Source: Pseudopelobacter sp964542535
Lineage (GTDB): Bacteria; Desulfobacterota; Desulfuromonadia; Geobacterales; Pseudopelobacteraceae
Direction of reading: 5' to 3'
NCBI GenBank assembly: GCA_964542535.1
Contig: CAZIUE010000016.1
Span: 1-64,000 of the forward strand
DNA: 64,000 bases
Made by a program: the position numbers and the translations under genes. Numbering within the stretch: position 1 is the stretch's first letter; each line of letters opens with the position of its first letter. Below the pieces are notes generated by a model. It saw nothing but the letters and a program-made list of their open reading frames with translations. It was not told where the DNA came from and searched no databases. This document shows, one piece after another, positions 26,895-35,188 of this stretch.

Positions 26895-27449
26895 CTATTG
26901 CCAGCGGTAGAGCCGGGATATGACGATGTAGGAGGCGATAGCGTTTTTCCGGAACAAAGGTTGTCGCGCTTGTTGCCCACGTCGAGCAGGTTTTGAGCGC
27001 ATTTCTGCAAGCGAGGCTGTATGGAGTTGAGATACGGCTTTTTAGGGGGTGCAGGTTTGCAATCCGTGGGAGAGAGTTGAGTAAGGTGGCTCCGGAGTTA
27101 CCCATATATGTCAAGATTGCCATCAATGTTGCACGTATTCTTTGGTGATTCTGGCTGCACGTTTCCCGTATCTGAATCACAAAAAATCCACACAACCTCT
27201 CTCAATAATTATAAAAATTGACCGCGCCTCACATTCCGTATAGATTGGTAAAGACTTAACAGTGTGGACCGAAAGGTGCCGCCGGAACAGCTCCCAATTT
27301 GTATATTGTCCCCGGAATACGACACCGGCTTGTCGGCCTTCGGCCATCGTGTGAATGTGACTGAGGCAGTGGAGAGGACAAAGAAAAATCTCTATCAATC
27401 GAACTGGACGCCCTTCTCGGCATCCGTTTATTTATGGTATTAAAAATAC
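26895..27449. other. Intergenic stretch inside the accessory island
   Basis: 555 bases with no gene that I can support on either strand. GC falls steadily towards the sce7726 gene. No terminal inverted repeats or tRNA remnant seen. Confidence 0.5.
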
Positions 27450-28379
27450 ATGGGCACTCAAAAAGTAAATACTGCTATAAACAATAATAATTTGCTTCCA
27501 GCAATGGGTCCCGTCTTAGCACGTTTTTTTTCAGCCAGCGTTCTTCGGGCACTAGCACAAAGTGGACATTCTGAAATTGCAGGCAGGTTGTCGCAACAGA
27601 ATAGTCTGTTTGAACAGTTTGGGGCAACTATGCCGGTAGGTGAGTTTTACGATGCTATTTTCAGGCGGCTAGTCAAAGAGTACCGCCACGAATACATTTA
27701 TAAAAATGCCATTGCCGAAAAGATCCTACTGGGAAAACACAATCTTAAGACGGCATTCATGCTTACTGAGTTCCGTGTTGCGGATTGCAAGGCCGATGCT
27801 GTGGTGTTGAACGGTACATCCCATGTGTATGAAATCAAGTCGGAGATGGATAGCTTTGACCGGCTCGACCGGCAATTGGCGGCCTATCGCAGGATGTTCG
27901 ATTTCATCACAGTCATTACCACGGAACGGCTTTACCAGTCCGTGCTGGAGCGAGTGCCACGCGAAATCGGCATCATGGTTCTCGCTGAAGGGAAATATCA
28001 ATTCAGAGTGAAGAATTGTCGTCGTGACGCGGTCAGCAACAAAAGTAAAGTTGATCCGTTGGTGATCTTCGATGCATTGCAGCGACGGGAATTCCTGAAA
28101 ATAATCAAAGACCATTTCAGCGTGTCGTTTACCCATACACCGAACACCCGGATTTATGTCGAGGCACGAAACGTATTCAAGCAGTTGACGCCAGAAGCAG
28201 CTCATGATGCTATGGTTGAAGTATTGAAACAGCGCCGTGAAACCCACCGTGTTGCCGATTTTGTCCTTGACGTTCCAGCCAGCCTTAAAGCAGCATCCTT
28301 GTCACTCCGTTTAACTCAGGCAGAGCGCAGTCGGTTCGTCGGTCTGCTAAAAAAAGACATTACCTCCGCATTCGCATAA
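27450..28379 (+). CDS. sce7726-family protein (PD-(D/E)XK-like)
   Basis: 309 residues. The core, FRVADCKADAVVLNG followed by VYEIKSEMDSFDRLDRQL (about residues 108-145), has the Asp and E-x-K residues of a PD-(D/E)XK nuclease fold; the family is known as sce7726. The N-terminal 100 residues are helical and the C-terminal 130 are of unknown fold. No clear SD; M18 is an alternative start. The three genes 27450-30378 are spaced by 21 and 1 bases, a tight operon with low GC. The fixed pairing with sce7725 and a RES protein suggests a toxin or defence unit; that is inference. Confidence 0.8.
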   Translation: MGTQKVNTAINNNNLLPAMGPVLARFFSASVLRALAQSGHSEIAGRLSQQNSLFEQFGATMPVGEFYDAIFRRLVKEYRHEYIYKNAIAEKILLGKHNLKTAFMLTEFRVADCKADAVVLNGTSHVYEIKSEMDSFDRLDRQLAAYRRMFDFITVITTERLYQSVLERVPREIGIMVLAEGKYQFRVKNCRRDAVSNKSKVDPLVIFDALQRREFLKIIKDHFSVSFTHTPNTRIYVEARNVFKQLTPEAAHDAMVEVLKQRRETHRVADFVLDVPASLKAASLSLRLTQAERSRFVGLLKKDITSAFA

Positions 28380-28400
28380 CCCCATTAAAGAGGAGCCTGC

Positions 28401-29348
28401 ATGTACTATCCATTTATCCGTGGCAAGCAGTTTGAGCTGGTCATGCTTCGCGAGATGGCCCCTAAGATTGCCGAATGGGGGTTTGTACCGATCATTGAGC
28501 CGGTCAAAGGCAATTTCCCGGCGCTTAAACGGGCGCTTGATCAGCTAATCGAGAACAAATGCCGTTTTATCCTGATTGCCAATCCTCAGGTTGGAGAATT
28601 GAAGGACGACAGTTCCACACTCATTAATGAGATAGTGGCCGACCACCTGAGTGAATATGAACAATACGCAGTGGGGCTTCTTTTGACAGCTGAGGATTCA
28701 TTGAATGTTGCAAAAGATTTTTTTAAAACCCATGCGTTAGCGATTGCCGTTATTCACAATGGGTTTTCAGATGGCAAAGGGCTTGTAGAATTAATTGACG
28801 AAAAGCAACCTAATATTTCAGAGCATGTTTTTGTCATGCCACATAGCACGTCACTCTATCGTAAGAGATTTAAAGATAGCACGCGAATCTTGGTTGAAGA
28901 CGGCTTTTTTAGCCGCAACAACCGAGAATATCCCCCATCAGAGCCGTTTTCTGAACTTTATCTGACATATTCCGACCTAAGAGGGGACGGTTTTGGAGAT
29001 TTCCTGATAGTTGGTATCGACTACAAGGAGGGGGGCGGACCGGCCTATGCTATCGCCATTCACCTTACCTATGCCGATCCCAAAGCCGATGACGCGCTTG
29101 CGATTAAACATTATGTATCCGATCAGGTTGACTCCCCCAAAGACCCGGCAGGGAAATTTTTTGAAGCGCTTTCAAAGCTTGCAAAAGATGTCAATAAATC
29201 TGGTTCTCCAATTTACAAGTCGCGTGCCGTCAAGGAATATCTTCAGTTGCACAAAGATCAGCATTTCCCCGGGTTGGGGTATGTAAAGAAGCTCTCCATG
29301 CAGCACCATATCGAACTAATGGCCCATCTGCTCGATAAGGAGGCGTAA
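28401..29348 (+). CDS. sce7725-family protein (beta-family)
   Basis: 315 residues, starting MYYPFIRGKQFELVMLREMA, a beginning shared by sce7725/beta-family proteins (Y-x-P-x-x-R-x-K-x-x-E-x-x-A/L). The pattern of alternating strands and helices (FVPIIEPVKG, CRFILIANPQVG, HALAIAVIHNGFSDGKGL) suggests a TIM-barrel-like fold, but no catalytic residues are established. GAGGAG precedes the ATG. It is always the companion of an sce7726 gene; the biochemical function is unknown. Confidence 0.8.
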   Translation: MYYPFIRGKQFELVMLREMAPKIAEWGFVPIIEPVKGNFPALKRALDQLIENKCRFILIANPQVGELKDDSSTLINEIVADHLSEYEQYAVGLLLTAEDSLNVAKDFFKTHALAIAVIHNGFSDGKGLVELIDEKQPNISEHVFVMPHSTSLYRKRFKDSTRILVEDGFFSRNNREYPPSEPFSELYLTYSDLRGDGFGDFLIVGIDYKEGGGPAYAIAIHLTYADPKADDALAIKHYVSDQVDSPKDPAGKFFEALSKLAKDVNKSGSPIYKSRAVKEYLQLHKDQHFPGLGYVKKLSMQHHIELMAHLLDKEA

Positions 29349-29349
29349 C

Positions 29350-30378
29350 GTGTTTTGCTGCGCCAACTGCTTTGGTGACGATGAATATCTTGTGAAGAAA
29401 ATTAATGCGCCTCATGCAACTATCGGAAACTGTGATTATTGCCATAGTCAAAATGTTGCTTTAGCTAGCCCATCCGATCTTTTAGATGAATTTGAATTTT
29501 TGATGTCTATTTATCAAGAAACTTCAGGCGACAGGGGTAAATGTATCATTGACTGCTTAGTTGCTGATTGGGATATTTTCTCAAGAAGAGACCGATTAAC
29601 AGGCGTTCAATTACTTGGAACTATCCTGAATGATTCGAGTCTGGACAGAAAATACTTTTCGCCTGTTTCTTTGGCTCAAGTAAGCCCTAAAGAGATGTGG
29701 GAGAATTTTCGAAACGAACTGATTTCTCAACATCGGTTTTTACCAGATAACCAACCTGACTCTAAGTACCTTCCTATATTATTTGATTATTTGGTAGAAG
29801 AACATGTCTCTGGCCACATTTTCAGGGCACGAATTCAAAACGGTGCAGCCCAATTCAAAAAGAAAGACATGGGGATGCCTCCTCCGAGCCTAGCGCATGC
29901 TGGCAGGGCAAACCCAGCTGGCATCCCTTATTTTTATGCTGCCTCAGATTTTGAAACAGCCATTGCTGAAACAAGGCCACATCCAGGCAACAGTGTTAGT
30001 ATCTGTAAATTCAAAATCATGGATACGTTACAGATATTGAGTCTCATAAATCCTCGTTCCAAAATATCTCCGCTTGAAATTGCATTTCTTCAGGGTGATG
30101 AAAAATATCTGTTGAAACTTAGGCATGATGTGGAGTTTTTGTGCCACCTTGGTACGGAACTGTCAAAACCGATAACACCGGATGTGGCAGAATTGGAATA
30201 CTTGCCTACGCAGTATCTTTGCGAATTGATAAAAAAATCGCACTTCGATGGTGTTAAATTTCAAAGTTCTGTTGGCAATGGCGTGAACTTCACGTTATTT
30301 GGTCAATCCAAAGTCAAGGCACTAAGCGTTTTCTCTCACTATGTCAAAGGGCTGGAATATTCGACTGAAAAAATATGA
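29350..30378 (+). CDS. RES-domain protein with N-terminal zinc ribbon
   Basis: 342 residues from a GTG start with GGAGG six bases upstream. Residues 3-36 form a four-Cys zinc ribbon (CANC ... CDYC); about 45-160 are helical (HEPN/RES N-terminal type); about 165-310 is the RES domain, with RARI, the GRANPAGIPYFYAASDFETA motif and the conserved Glu in AIAETRP. RES proteins of toxin-antitoxin systems degrade NAD+. Here there is no adjacent Xre-RES antitoxin; instead the gene is coupled by one base to sce7725, so control or neutralisation may come from those partners. Confidence 0.82.
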   Translation: MFCCANCFGDDEYLVKKINAPHATIGNCDYCHSQNVALASPSDLLDEFEFLMSIYQETSGDRGKCIIDCLVADWDIFSRRDRLTGVQLLGTILNDSSLDRKYFSPVSLAQVSPKEMWENFRNELISQHRFLPDNQPDSKYLPILFDYLVEEHVSGHIFRARIQNGAAQFKKKDMGMPPPSLAHAGRANPAGIPYFYAASDFETAIAETRPHPGNSVSICKFKIMDTLQILSLINPRSKISPLEIAFLQGDEKYLLKLRHDVEFLCHLGTELSKPITPDVAELEYLPTQYLCELIKKSHFDGVKFQSSVGNGVNFTLFGQSKVKALSVFSHYVKGLEYSTEKI

Positions 30379-30406
30379 ACTGGCGAATCCTCAGAATTCC
30401 GGGGAA

Positions 30407-30758
30407 TTACTCGGACAGCATACTTAATTCAAAAGGCGGCCAATCGGCCGCCTTCGTTGTCTCAACCAACCAATACCACGTCCCCTTACCGGTACCATGC
30501 TGCTCCAGATACCCCCGCTGAACCAGTTGGCGCAGATGCAGCTTGACCGGATTGCGATTGGCGGCCAGGAGAGTTACGGCATCGGCAATGGTGATCCTGC
30601 CACGATCCCTGGAGATGGCCAGCATCTTACAGCTTGACATGGGGAAGTTCCCCGGCAACCGCCTGGAGCCACTCGGCATTACCCCTGATCTTTCCGATCA
30701 ACTCCCGGGCAAAATCGACTGGTTGGCGATTCAGGAATACTGACAGGGCCTCAGCCAT
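30407..30758 (-). pseudogene. Winged-helix partner gene split by a frameshift
   Basis: The first frame from 30758 (MAEALSVFLNRQPVDFAREL ... ELPHVKL) stops at 30627; the next frame continues as CKMLAISRDRGRITIADAVT and LHLRQLVQRGYLEQHGTGKG, a winged-helix DNA-binding segment. Joined, they read as one protein of about 115 residues, so a frameshift near 30630-30645 is likely. Its ATG overlaps the stop of the HTH gene (TGATG), indicating translational coupling. No full-length family recognised. Confidence 0.55.
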
Positions 30759-31012
30759 CACTCCTCCCAAGGCTCAACGTTGAGATTGATGCCGAGCATA
30801 CGACAGACGGTAAGAATGCTGGAGAGCTTGACGTCTCCCCGAGCCGTCTCGATCTTGCCCAGGGTATCGACCGCGACCCCGCAAAATGCCGCCGCCTCGT
30901 GCACAGTCAATCCCGATTGGGTCCGGCGGGCACGGACGAACTTCCCCAGGGTCTCGGCATCGAGGGGGCCGCTCTGCACCGGCATTGGCATCGGCTTGAT
31001 TGTTTTTGGCAT
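30758..31012 (-). CDS. Small HTH (HipB/Xre-like) regulator
   Basis: 84 residues. LGKFVRARRTQSGLTVHEAA then FCGVAVDTLGKIETARGD is a Cro/C1-type helix-turn-helix as in HipB antitoxins. It is the first gene of a two-gene unit whose second gene is frameshifted. Three copies of AATAC-N10-GTATT lie in the 130 bases upstream, so autoregulation is likely. Sits at the right end of the accessory island. Confidence 0.8.
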   Translation of the reverse strand: MPKTIKPMPMPVQSGPLDAETLGKFVRARRTQSGLTVHEAAAFCGVAVDTLGKIETARGDVKLSSILTVCRMLGINLNVEPWEE

Positions 31013-31026
31013 TCCACCCTCCGCAA

Positions 31027-31147
31027 AAATACTGCTTCAGCAGCATATATGACAAAAACGAGCCATGGTCAACAAAAATACTGCCTTGGCAGTATTAAAA
31101 GCCCAGGAATACGTCGAGTGACACAAAATACGGCCATAACGGTATTT
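31027..31147. promoter_or_regulatory. Three operator copies, AATAC-N10-GTATT
   Basis: The central copy at 31077-31096 is a perfect palindrome, AATACTGCCTTGGCAGTATT. A second at about 31028-31047 (AATACTGCTTCAGCAGCATA) and a third at about 31126-31147 (AAATAC, ten bases, GTATTT) keep the same spacing. They precede the small HTH gene and are probably its binding sites. Confidence 0.65.
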
Positions 31148-31168
31148 AACCCCTGAAGCCAGACTGTC

Positions 31169-31771
31169 TCACATCAACTTTTTGATCCAGAACTGCATGG
31201 GGTGATCGCGCCTGACGCCATCGGTCTCACGCCAGACGAAGTTAGTGGCCACCCCCGGGAGCCGCTCGAAGCCGGTACGGCCAAGGAATCTGGTGATGGG
31301 GATGTGGTCGGCCGGGCGCAGGGGATGGTCATCGGGCCGCTCGACGGTTGCGCAGGTAAGGCTGCGAAAGCTGCCGAGGGAACGGACGTGGCTTTCCAGC
31401 CGGGCAAGCAGCCTTCTCCCCAGTCCCTGACTCCGATAGGCCGGATAGAAGAGCAGTTCCCCGACGTAGTAGAGCTGGTTGAACGGAAACGATGAACCGC
31501 TAAAGGCCTCGGGTAACTGGGGATCTTCATGAATCAGCGGCATGCCGGTGGCCGCGCCGACAACGGCAGTTCCATCGTACGCCGGAATGACGCAGGCATC
31601 GGGCGCCTCGACATAGGTTCTCAGGTAGGCCAGTTCATCTTCTCTCCGCCCCTGGTACAGGTAGGGATACTCCCGGAATATCTCCAGGCGCAGCGTCGCC
31701 AGTTCGTCCAGCAGATCCGCAATCGCTGTTCCGGCCAGCAGTTGCACGGCAATTTCCTGACCACCATTCAT
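31169..31771 (-). CDS. GNAT-family acetyltransferase
   Basis: 200 residues; start at 31771 set by GGGAGG six bases upstream. The acetyl-CoA-binding loop is YPAYRSQGLGRRLLARLESH (R/Q-x-x-G-x-G/A) near residue 120, after the strand YYVGELLF. Substrate unknown. Divergent from the enoyl-CoA hydratase gene. Confidence 0.85.
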   Translation of the reverse strand: MNGGQEIAVQLLAGTAIADLLDELATLRLEIFREYPYLYQGRREDELAYLRTYVEAPDACVIPAYDGTAVVGAATGMPLIHEDPQLPEAFSGSSFPFNQLYYVGELLFYPAYRSQGLGRRLLARLESHVRSLGSFRSLTCATVERPDDHPLRPADHIPITRFLGRTGFERLPGVATNFVWRETDGVRRDHPMQFWIKKLM

Positions 31772-32032
31772 TTCGAACCTCCCTGCCGATTCACAATTGT
31801 TCAGGTTCAGTGATTTCCTATTCCCCGGAACATTCTGTGACCGGCCATGTTCCGGTCCCGACAGATGCCCAACATGGCACAGGCTTGATGAAAACAACTT
31901 GAAGTCAGAGCCTGCGAAGACCAATATATCAACCGGGCTCGCGCATTCCGGCAGCAGGTTCCGACGGAAGGCACACACCGGATCAGGGGCGTCGACCGGC
32001 ACCATCTTACCAGAAACAGGAGGAGACAGAGC

Positions 32033-32800
32033 ATGGCTTTCGACACGGCATTCGATGAGGGGATCATCCGTTTCACCTTCGACAACAACGGCTACAACTC
32101 CATTTCTCCCGAAGTATTGGGGGGACTGCAGGAGGTGATCAACTGCGCCAACGCCGACGACGGGGTGAAGGGGATCATCCTGACGGGACAGGGGCGCATC
32201 TTCTCCAGCGGCTACGACCTGGGAACCTTCATCTCCTTCAGGGATACGGAGGAGTGCCTAACCTGGAGCGAGACCAGGGAGGCGTTGATGTACGACTTGT
32301 TCACCTGCAAAAAGCCGGTGGTGGCGGCGATCAACGGCCATGCCATGGCAGCAGGACTGATCCTGGCCATGGCCGCGGACTACCGCATCGCCATCAATAC
32401 CCCCAAGATCCGGATCGGCATGCCGGAGATCAACATCGGCATCCCCTTGAGTAGCAGCGAGGCCGAAATCATGAAGTTCGGGCTCGGCAGCGACAGGAAC
32501 TACCGCGACCTGATGTTCACCGCTCGCCAGATCAACCCGGAGGAGGCCCTGCAGAAGGGGATCGTGGACGAACTGGTGGCGGACGGCGGGGAGCTGCTGG
32601 AGCGGGCCAAAGCCAAGCTGCTCAGCATGATCGACACCCCGGGCAGGGCCTTCATCATGCTCAAACAGGTGGAAAAACGGCATATTGCGGAGTACATCAG
32701 CAGCAGCGCTACCAGGTTCGACTGGCAGACCTATGCGGGCTGTTTCTTCCGCGAGCCGGTGGTGGCGGAGATGAAGAAGATCAAGGCATCCATGAAATAG
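32033..32800 (+). CDS. Enoyl-CoA hydratase/isomerase family protein
   Basis: 255-residue crotonase-fold protein. The oxyanion-hole segments are GRIFSSGYDLGTF (about 55-67) and AAINGHAMAAGLILAMAADY (about 98-118). It keeps the fold but the catalytic Glu pair of true hydratases is not obvious (IGMPEINIGIPLS has one Glu), so it may be an isomerase or hydrolase. GGAGGAG precedes the start. Stands alone; no beta-oxidation genes nearby. Confidence 0.85.
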   Translation: MAFDTAFDEGIIRFTFDNNGYNSISPEVLGGLQEVINCANADDGVKGIILTGQGRIFSSGYDLGTFISFRDTEECLTWSETREALMYDLFTCKKPVVAAINGHAMAAGLILAMAADYRIAINTPKIRIGMPEINIGIPLSSSEAEIMKFGLGSDRNYRDLMFTARQINPEEALQKGIVDELVADGGELLERAKAKLLSMIDTPGRAFIMLKQVEKRHIAEYISSSATRFDWQTYAGCFFREPVVAEMKKIKASMK

Positions 32801-32871
32801 GCGACTGTGACAGCGGCACAAAAACATTGACAGACTCTTCCCGGAGATGGTAAAGAGGCCAAAATTGTTTT

Positions 32872-32985
32872 ATCGATAGACGACAATACTCAACCATCCG
32901 CAAGGATGGGGCGGAAAGCCTACGGGTCTTACTGAGACAGCCGGGTTGCCGAAATATCACCGAGATATTTGGCCCCGGCTTTTTT
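32872..32985 (+). promoter_or_regulatory. GEMM-I riboswitch 1 with overlapping terminator, likely cGAMP-type
   Basis: CAACCATCCGCAAGGATGGG (P2), GCGGAAAGCC, ACGGGTCTTACTGAGACAG and CCGGGTTGCCG are the GEMM-I core. Aligned to the Vc2 RNA, the base that reads the second purine (G20) is A here (ATACTCAACC), as in the Geobacter GEMM-Ib class that binds 3',3'-cGAMP. The 3' aptamer strand CCGGGTTGCCGAAATATC can instead pair with GATATTTGG and CCCGG before T7, forming a terminator, so ligand should switch expression on. Confidence 0.85.
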
Positions 32986-33079
32986 TATTGCCGGGACGAT
33001 GCGAAGGAGATCGTACCAGCAAAGAGAAGCAATCCGCAATATCACGCAGCGTGCCGCTCCAGCGGCTTGCCTGCGGTTC

Positions 33080-33190
33080 GTGATACACGATACGACCAAA
33101 CCATTCGCGAGGATGGGGCGGAAAGCCACGGGTCTTACCGAGACAGCCGGGTTGCCGAAATGTCACAGGATATTCGGTCCCGGTTTTTTT
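33080..33190 (+). promoter_or_regulatory. GEMM-I riboswitch 2 (tandem), likely cGAMP-type
   Basis: Second aptamer about 205 bases after the first: P1 GTGATA/TGTCAC, AACCATTCGCGAGGATGGGG, GCGGAAAGCC, ACGGGTCTTACCGAGACAG, CCGGGTTGCCG. Position 20 again reads A (CGACCAAACC). CCGGG-TTG-CCGAA competes to pair with TTCGG-T-CCCGG ahead of eight T's. Two switches each with its own terminator lie in series before the gene at 33288. Confidence 0.88.
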
Positions 33191-33287
33191 TGTCCGTTAC
33201 GCACGTCGGTTCCAGCGTCACCCCCACGGGGCGAACAAGGACCGCTTGCTTGCAGAGCCATTCTCGAGAAAGGTGTCGAAAATTTTC

Positions 33288-34607
33288 ATGCGTCCAACTC
33301 CCCGCCATACAATGCCGCGCAGCCGCTTCTTCTGGGCAGTGCTCTGCCTGCTGGTCCTGACACTGCAAGGGTGCGCCGTCATGAGGGGGTCCCGGGGGCA
33401 ATCCGGGCCGCCTCCCCGTGAGGTGCGGAAGGAGATCGAGCGGCACAACTTCCCGGTCCAAAGGGGAGACGACGTGGTGGGCCACATGGCGATGGTCAAG
33501 GTCGAGGAGGGGGACACGCTGGCGGATATCGCCCGGCACTTCGGCGTGGGGCTGAATGCCATCAGCGCGGCCAACCCGGGGGTCGATCCCTGGGTGCCCA
33601 GGGCCGGGGAACTGATCCTGCTGCCGCTCAGCTTCATCCTTCCGGACGCCCCGAGAAAGGGAATCGTGATCAACCTGGCAACCATGCGGCTCTTTCACTA
33701 CAAGGGAAACGGCGGCTCGCTGATGGTGTCCACCTACCCGGTGGGCGTGGGCGCGGAAGACCGCCCCACCCCCCAGGGGCCGACACGGGTGGTGCGCAAG
33801 ACCGCCAGGCCCACCTGGCACGTGCCCGCCTCCATTGCCGAGAGGCACCGCAAGAAAGGGGACATCCTACCCGCGTCCATTCCGCCGGGACCGGACAACC
33901 CCCTGGGAGAGTACGCGCTCTACCTGAGCAAGGCGGGATACCTGATTCACGGCACCAACAAGCCGTCCAGCGTCGGGCTCCAGGCAACCAACGGTTGTAT
34001 GAGACTCTATCCGGAGGACATCAGGACGCTCTTCGGCGAGACCCCGGTGAACACCCCGGTCCTGATCGTGAACCAGCCCTATCTGGTGGGCCGCCGCAAC
34101 GGAACCCTCTATCTGGAAGCCCATGGCTCTCCGGACACTGCCGACGCCGGCGAGCTGCGCAGAGTGGAAGACAGGCTGCGCACGCTGGAGAAGAAAATCG
34201 CCACTCCCCTCGACTGGACCAGGATCAGGGAGGTAGAGGCCCGTTCCCTGGGCATTCCCGTCCCGCTCTCCACAGCGGGACAAGGTGACAACAGCGGGAC
34301 GTCCGAAGCCGTGGAGCTGGAGCATCCGGGCAACCTGTACGGAAAGCCGCAGATACCTGCCATGAGAAAGGACGCCTGGTATCTCCAGGCAGCCTATATG
34401 CGCGATGAGACCGATGCCAGGAGATTGGCCGCCATCATCACACATCAGGGACCACCGATTCCCACCCGGATCGTACCCAAGGATGGCGGCGGCTATCGCG
34501 TCATCTCCGGCCCCTTCGCGGATGCCGCCGAGGCCAGGGATGCGGCGAAGCGTATCAGATACGACCTGGAGATAGATACCTTCATATTCGACGCATCCAG
34601 GAAGTAG
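33288..34607 (+). CDS. LysM / L,D-transpeptidase (YkuD) / SPOR lipoprotein
   Basis: 439 residues. A lipoprotein signal ends at LTLQGC (lipobox) about residue 27. Then a LysM peptidoglycan-binding motif (VKVEEGDTLADIARHFGVGL, about 65-105), the YkuD catalytic domain with its His and nucleophilic Cys in YLIHGTNKPSSVGL and NGCMRL (about 210-240), and a C-terminal SPOR-like domain (AWYLQAAYMRDETDARRLAA, about 365-439). YkuD enzymes make 3-3 crosslinks or attach Lpp to peptidoglycan. Directly under the tandem riboswitches. Start 33288 is chosen over 33246 and 33312; the ribosome site is weak. Confidence 0.88.
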   Translation: MRPTPRHTMPRSRFFWAVLCLLVLTLQGCAVMRGSRGQSGPPPREVRKEIERHNFPVQRGDDVVGHMAMVKVEEGDTLADIARHFGVGLNAISAANPGVDPWVPRAGELILLPLSFILPDAPRKGIVINLATMRLFHYKGNGGSLMVSTYPVGVGAEDRPTPQGPTRVVRKTARPTWHVPASIAERHRKKGDILPASIPPGPDNPLGEYALYLSKAGYLIHGTNKPSSVGLQATNGCMRLYPEDIRTLFGETPVNTPVLIVNQPYLVGRRNGTLYLEAHGSPDTADAGELRRVEDRLRTLEKKIATPLDWTRIREVEARSLGIPVPLSTAGQGDNSGTSEAVELEHPGNLYGKPQIPAMRKDAWYLQAAYMRDETDARRLAAIITHQGPPIPTRIVPKDGGGYRVISGPFADAAEARDAAKRIRYDLEIDTFIFDASRK

Positions 34608-34751
34608 CCCTGTTCCGGAAGCAACCGCCAATGACCCGGCGGCACGGGCCGGCCTTTCACGCCGGTCACCACGGAGGAGAGCGTTTCCATCAACCATGTT
34701 TCACCGTTCACACGGAACAACCGGGTGAACCAAACCACAGGAGGTAGAAAA

Positions 34752-35054
34752 ATGAAGAAACATCTCGTATTGTTTTCGTTGATGCTGGTCCTGCCCGCCA
34801 CACTGATCGGTTGCGCCACAACCGGCGACATGGAACAGATGCAGGCGCAGCAGCGGTTGATCGACGCCAAAGCCGATCAGGCGCTCAAGGATGCGCAGGC
34901 TGCCAAAGCGGCGGCCGACGCGGCCAAGGTGCAGGCTGACGAGTCATCGGCCCGCGCCGAAAATGCCATCAAGGCGGCGGAGGAGCGGGAAAGGATCGCC
35001 GATGAAAAGGCGAAACAGGCTGACGCAACGTTCCAGAAATCCATGAGGAAGTAA
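34752..35054 (+). CDS. Lpp-like alanine-zipper lipoprotein with C-terminal lysine
   Basis: 100 residues: signal peptide with lipobox ATLIGC, then an uninterrupted Ala-rich heptad coiled coil (AKAAADAAKVQADESSARAE) and a C-terminal Arg-Lys. This is the plan of Braun's lipoprotein/OprI, whose terminal Lys is joined to peptidoglycan by an L,D-transpeptidase. Being flanked by two such enzymes, it is their probable substrate. GGAGGTAGAAAA precedes the start. Confidence 0.82.
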   Translation: MKKHLVLFSLMLVLPATLIGCATTGDMEQMQAQQRLIDAKADQALKDAQAAKAAADAAKVQADESSARAENAIKAAEERERIADEKAKQADATFQKSMRK

Positions 35055-35087
35055 TCCCGCCGCGGTTGCGGCGCTCACCAGGGAACG

Positions 35088-35122
35088 GTAAATGGCAGGG
35101 GGGCTCTCCCCCTGCCATTTAC
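35088..35122 (+). terminator. 15-bp hairpin after the Lpp-like gene
   Basis: GTAAATGGCAGGGGG, loop GCTCT, CCCCCTGCCATTTAC. Very stable but without a U-tract, so it may attenuate or stabilise the Lpp mRNA end rather than fully terminate; abundant lipoprotein mRNAs often have such ends. Confidence 0.5.
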
Positions 35123-35188
35123 TGTCTCAAACGCACCGGCTGGTTGCCCAACACCTATGCCGACGCCGGGAAATGGAGAGGTAGAGCA

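Noticed and set aside
26773..27195. Minus-strand reading frame past the DUF4143 gene
   Set aside because: It overlaps the end of the ATPase, has no ribosome site and shows no recognisable motif.
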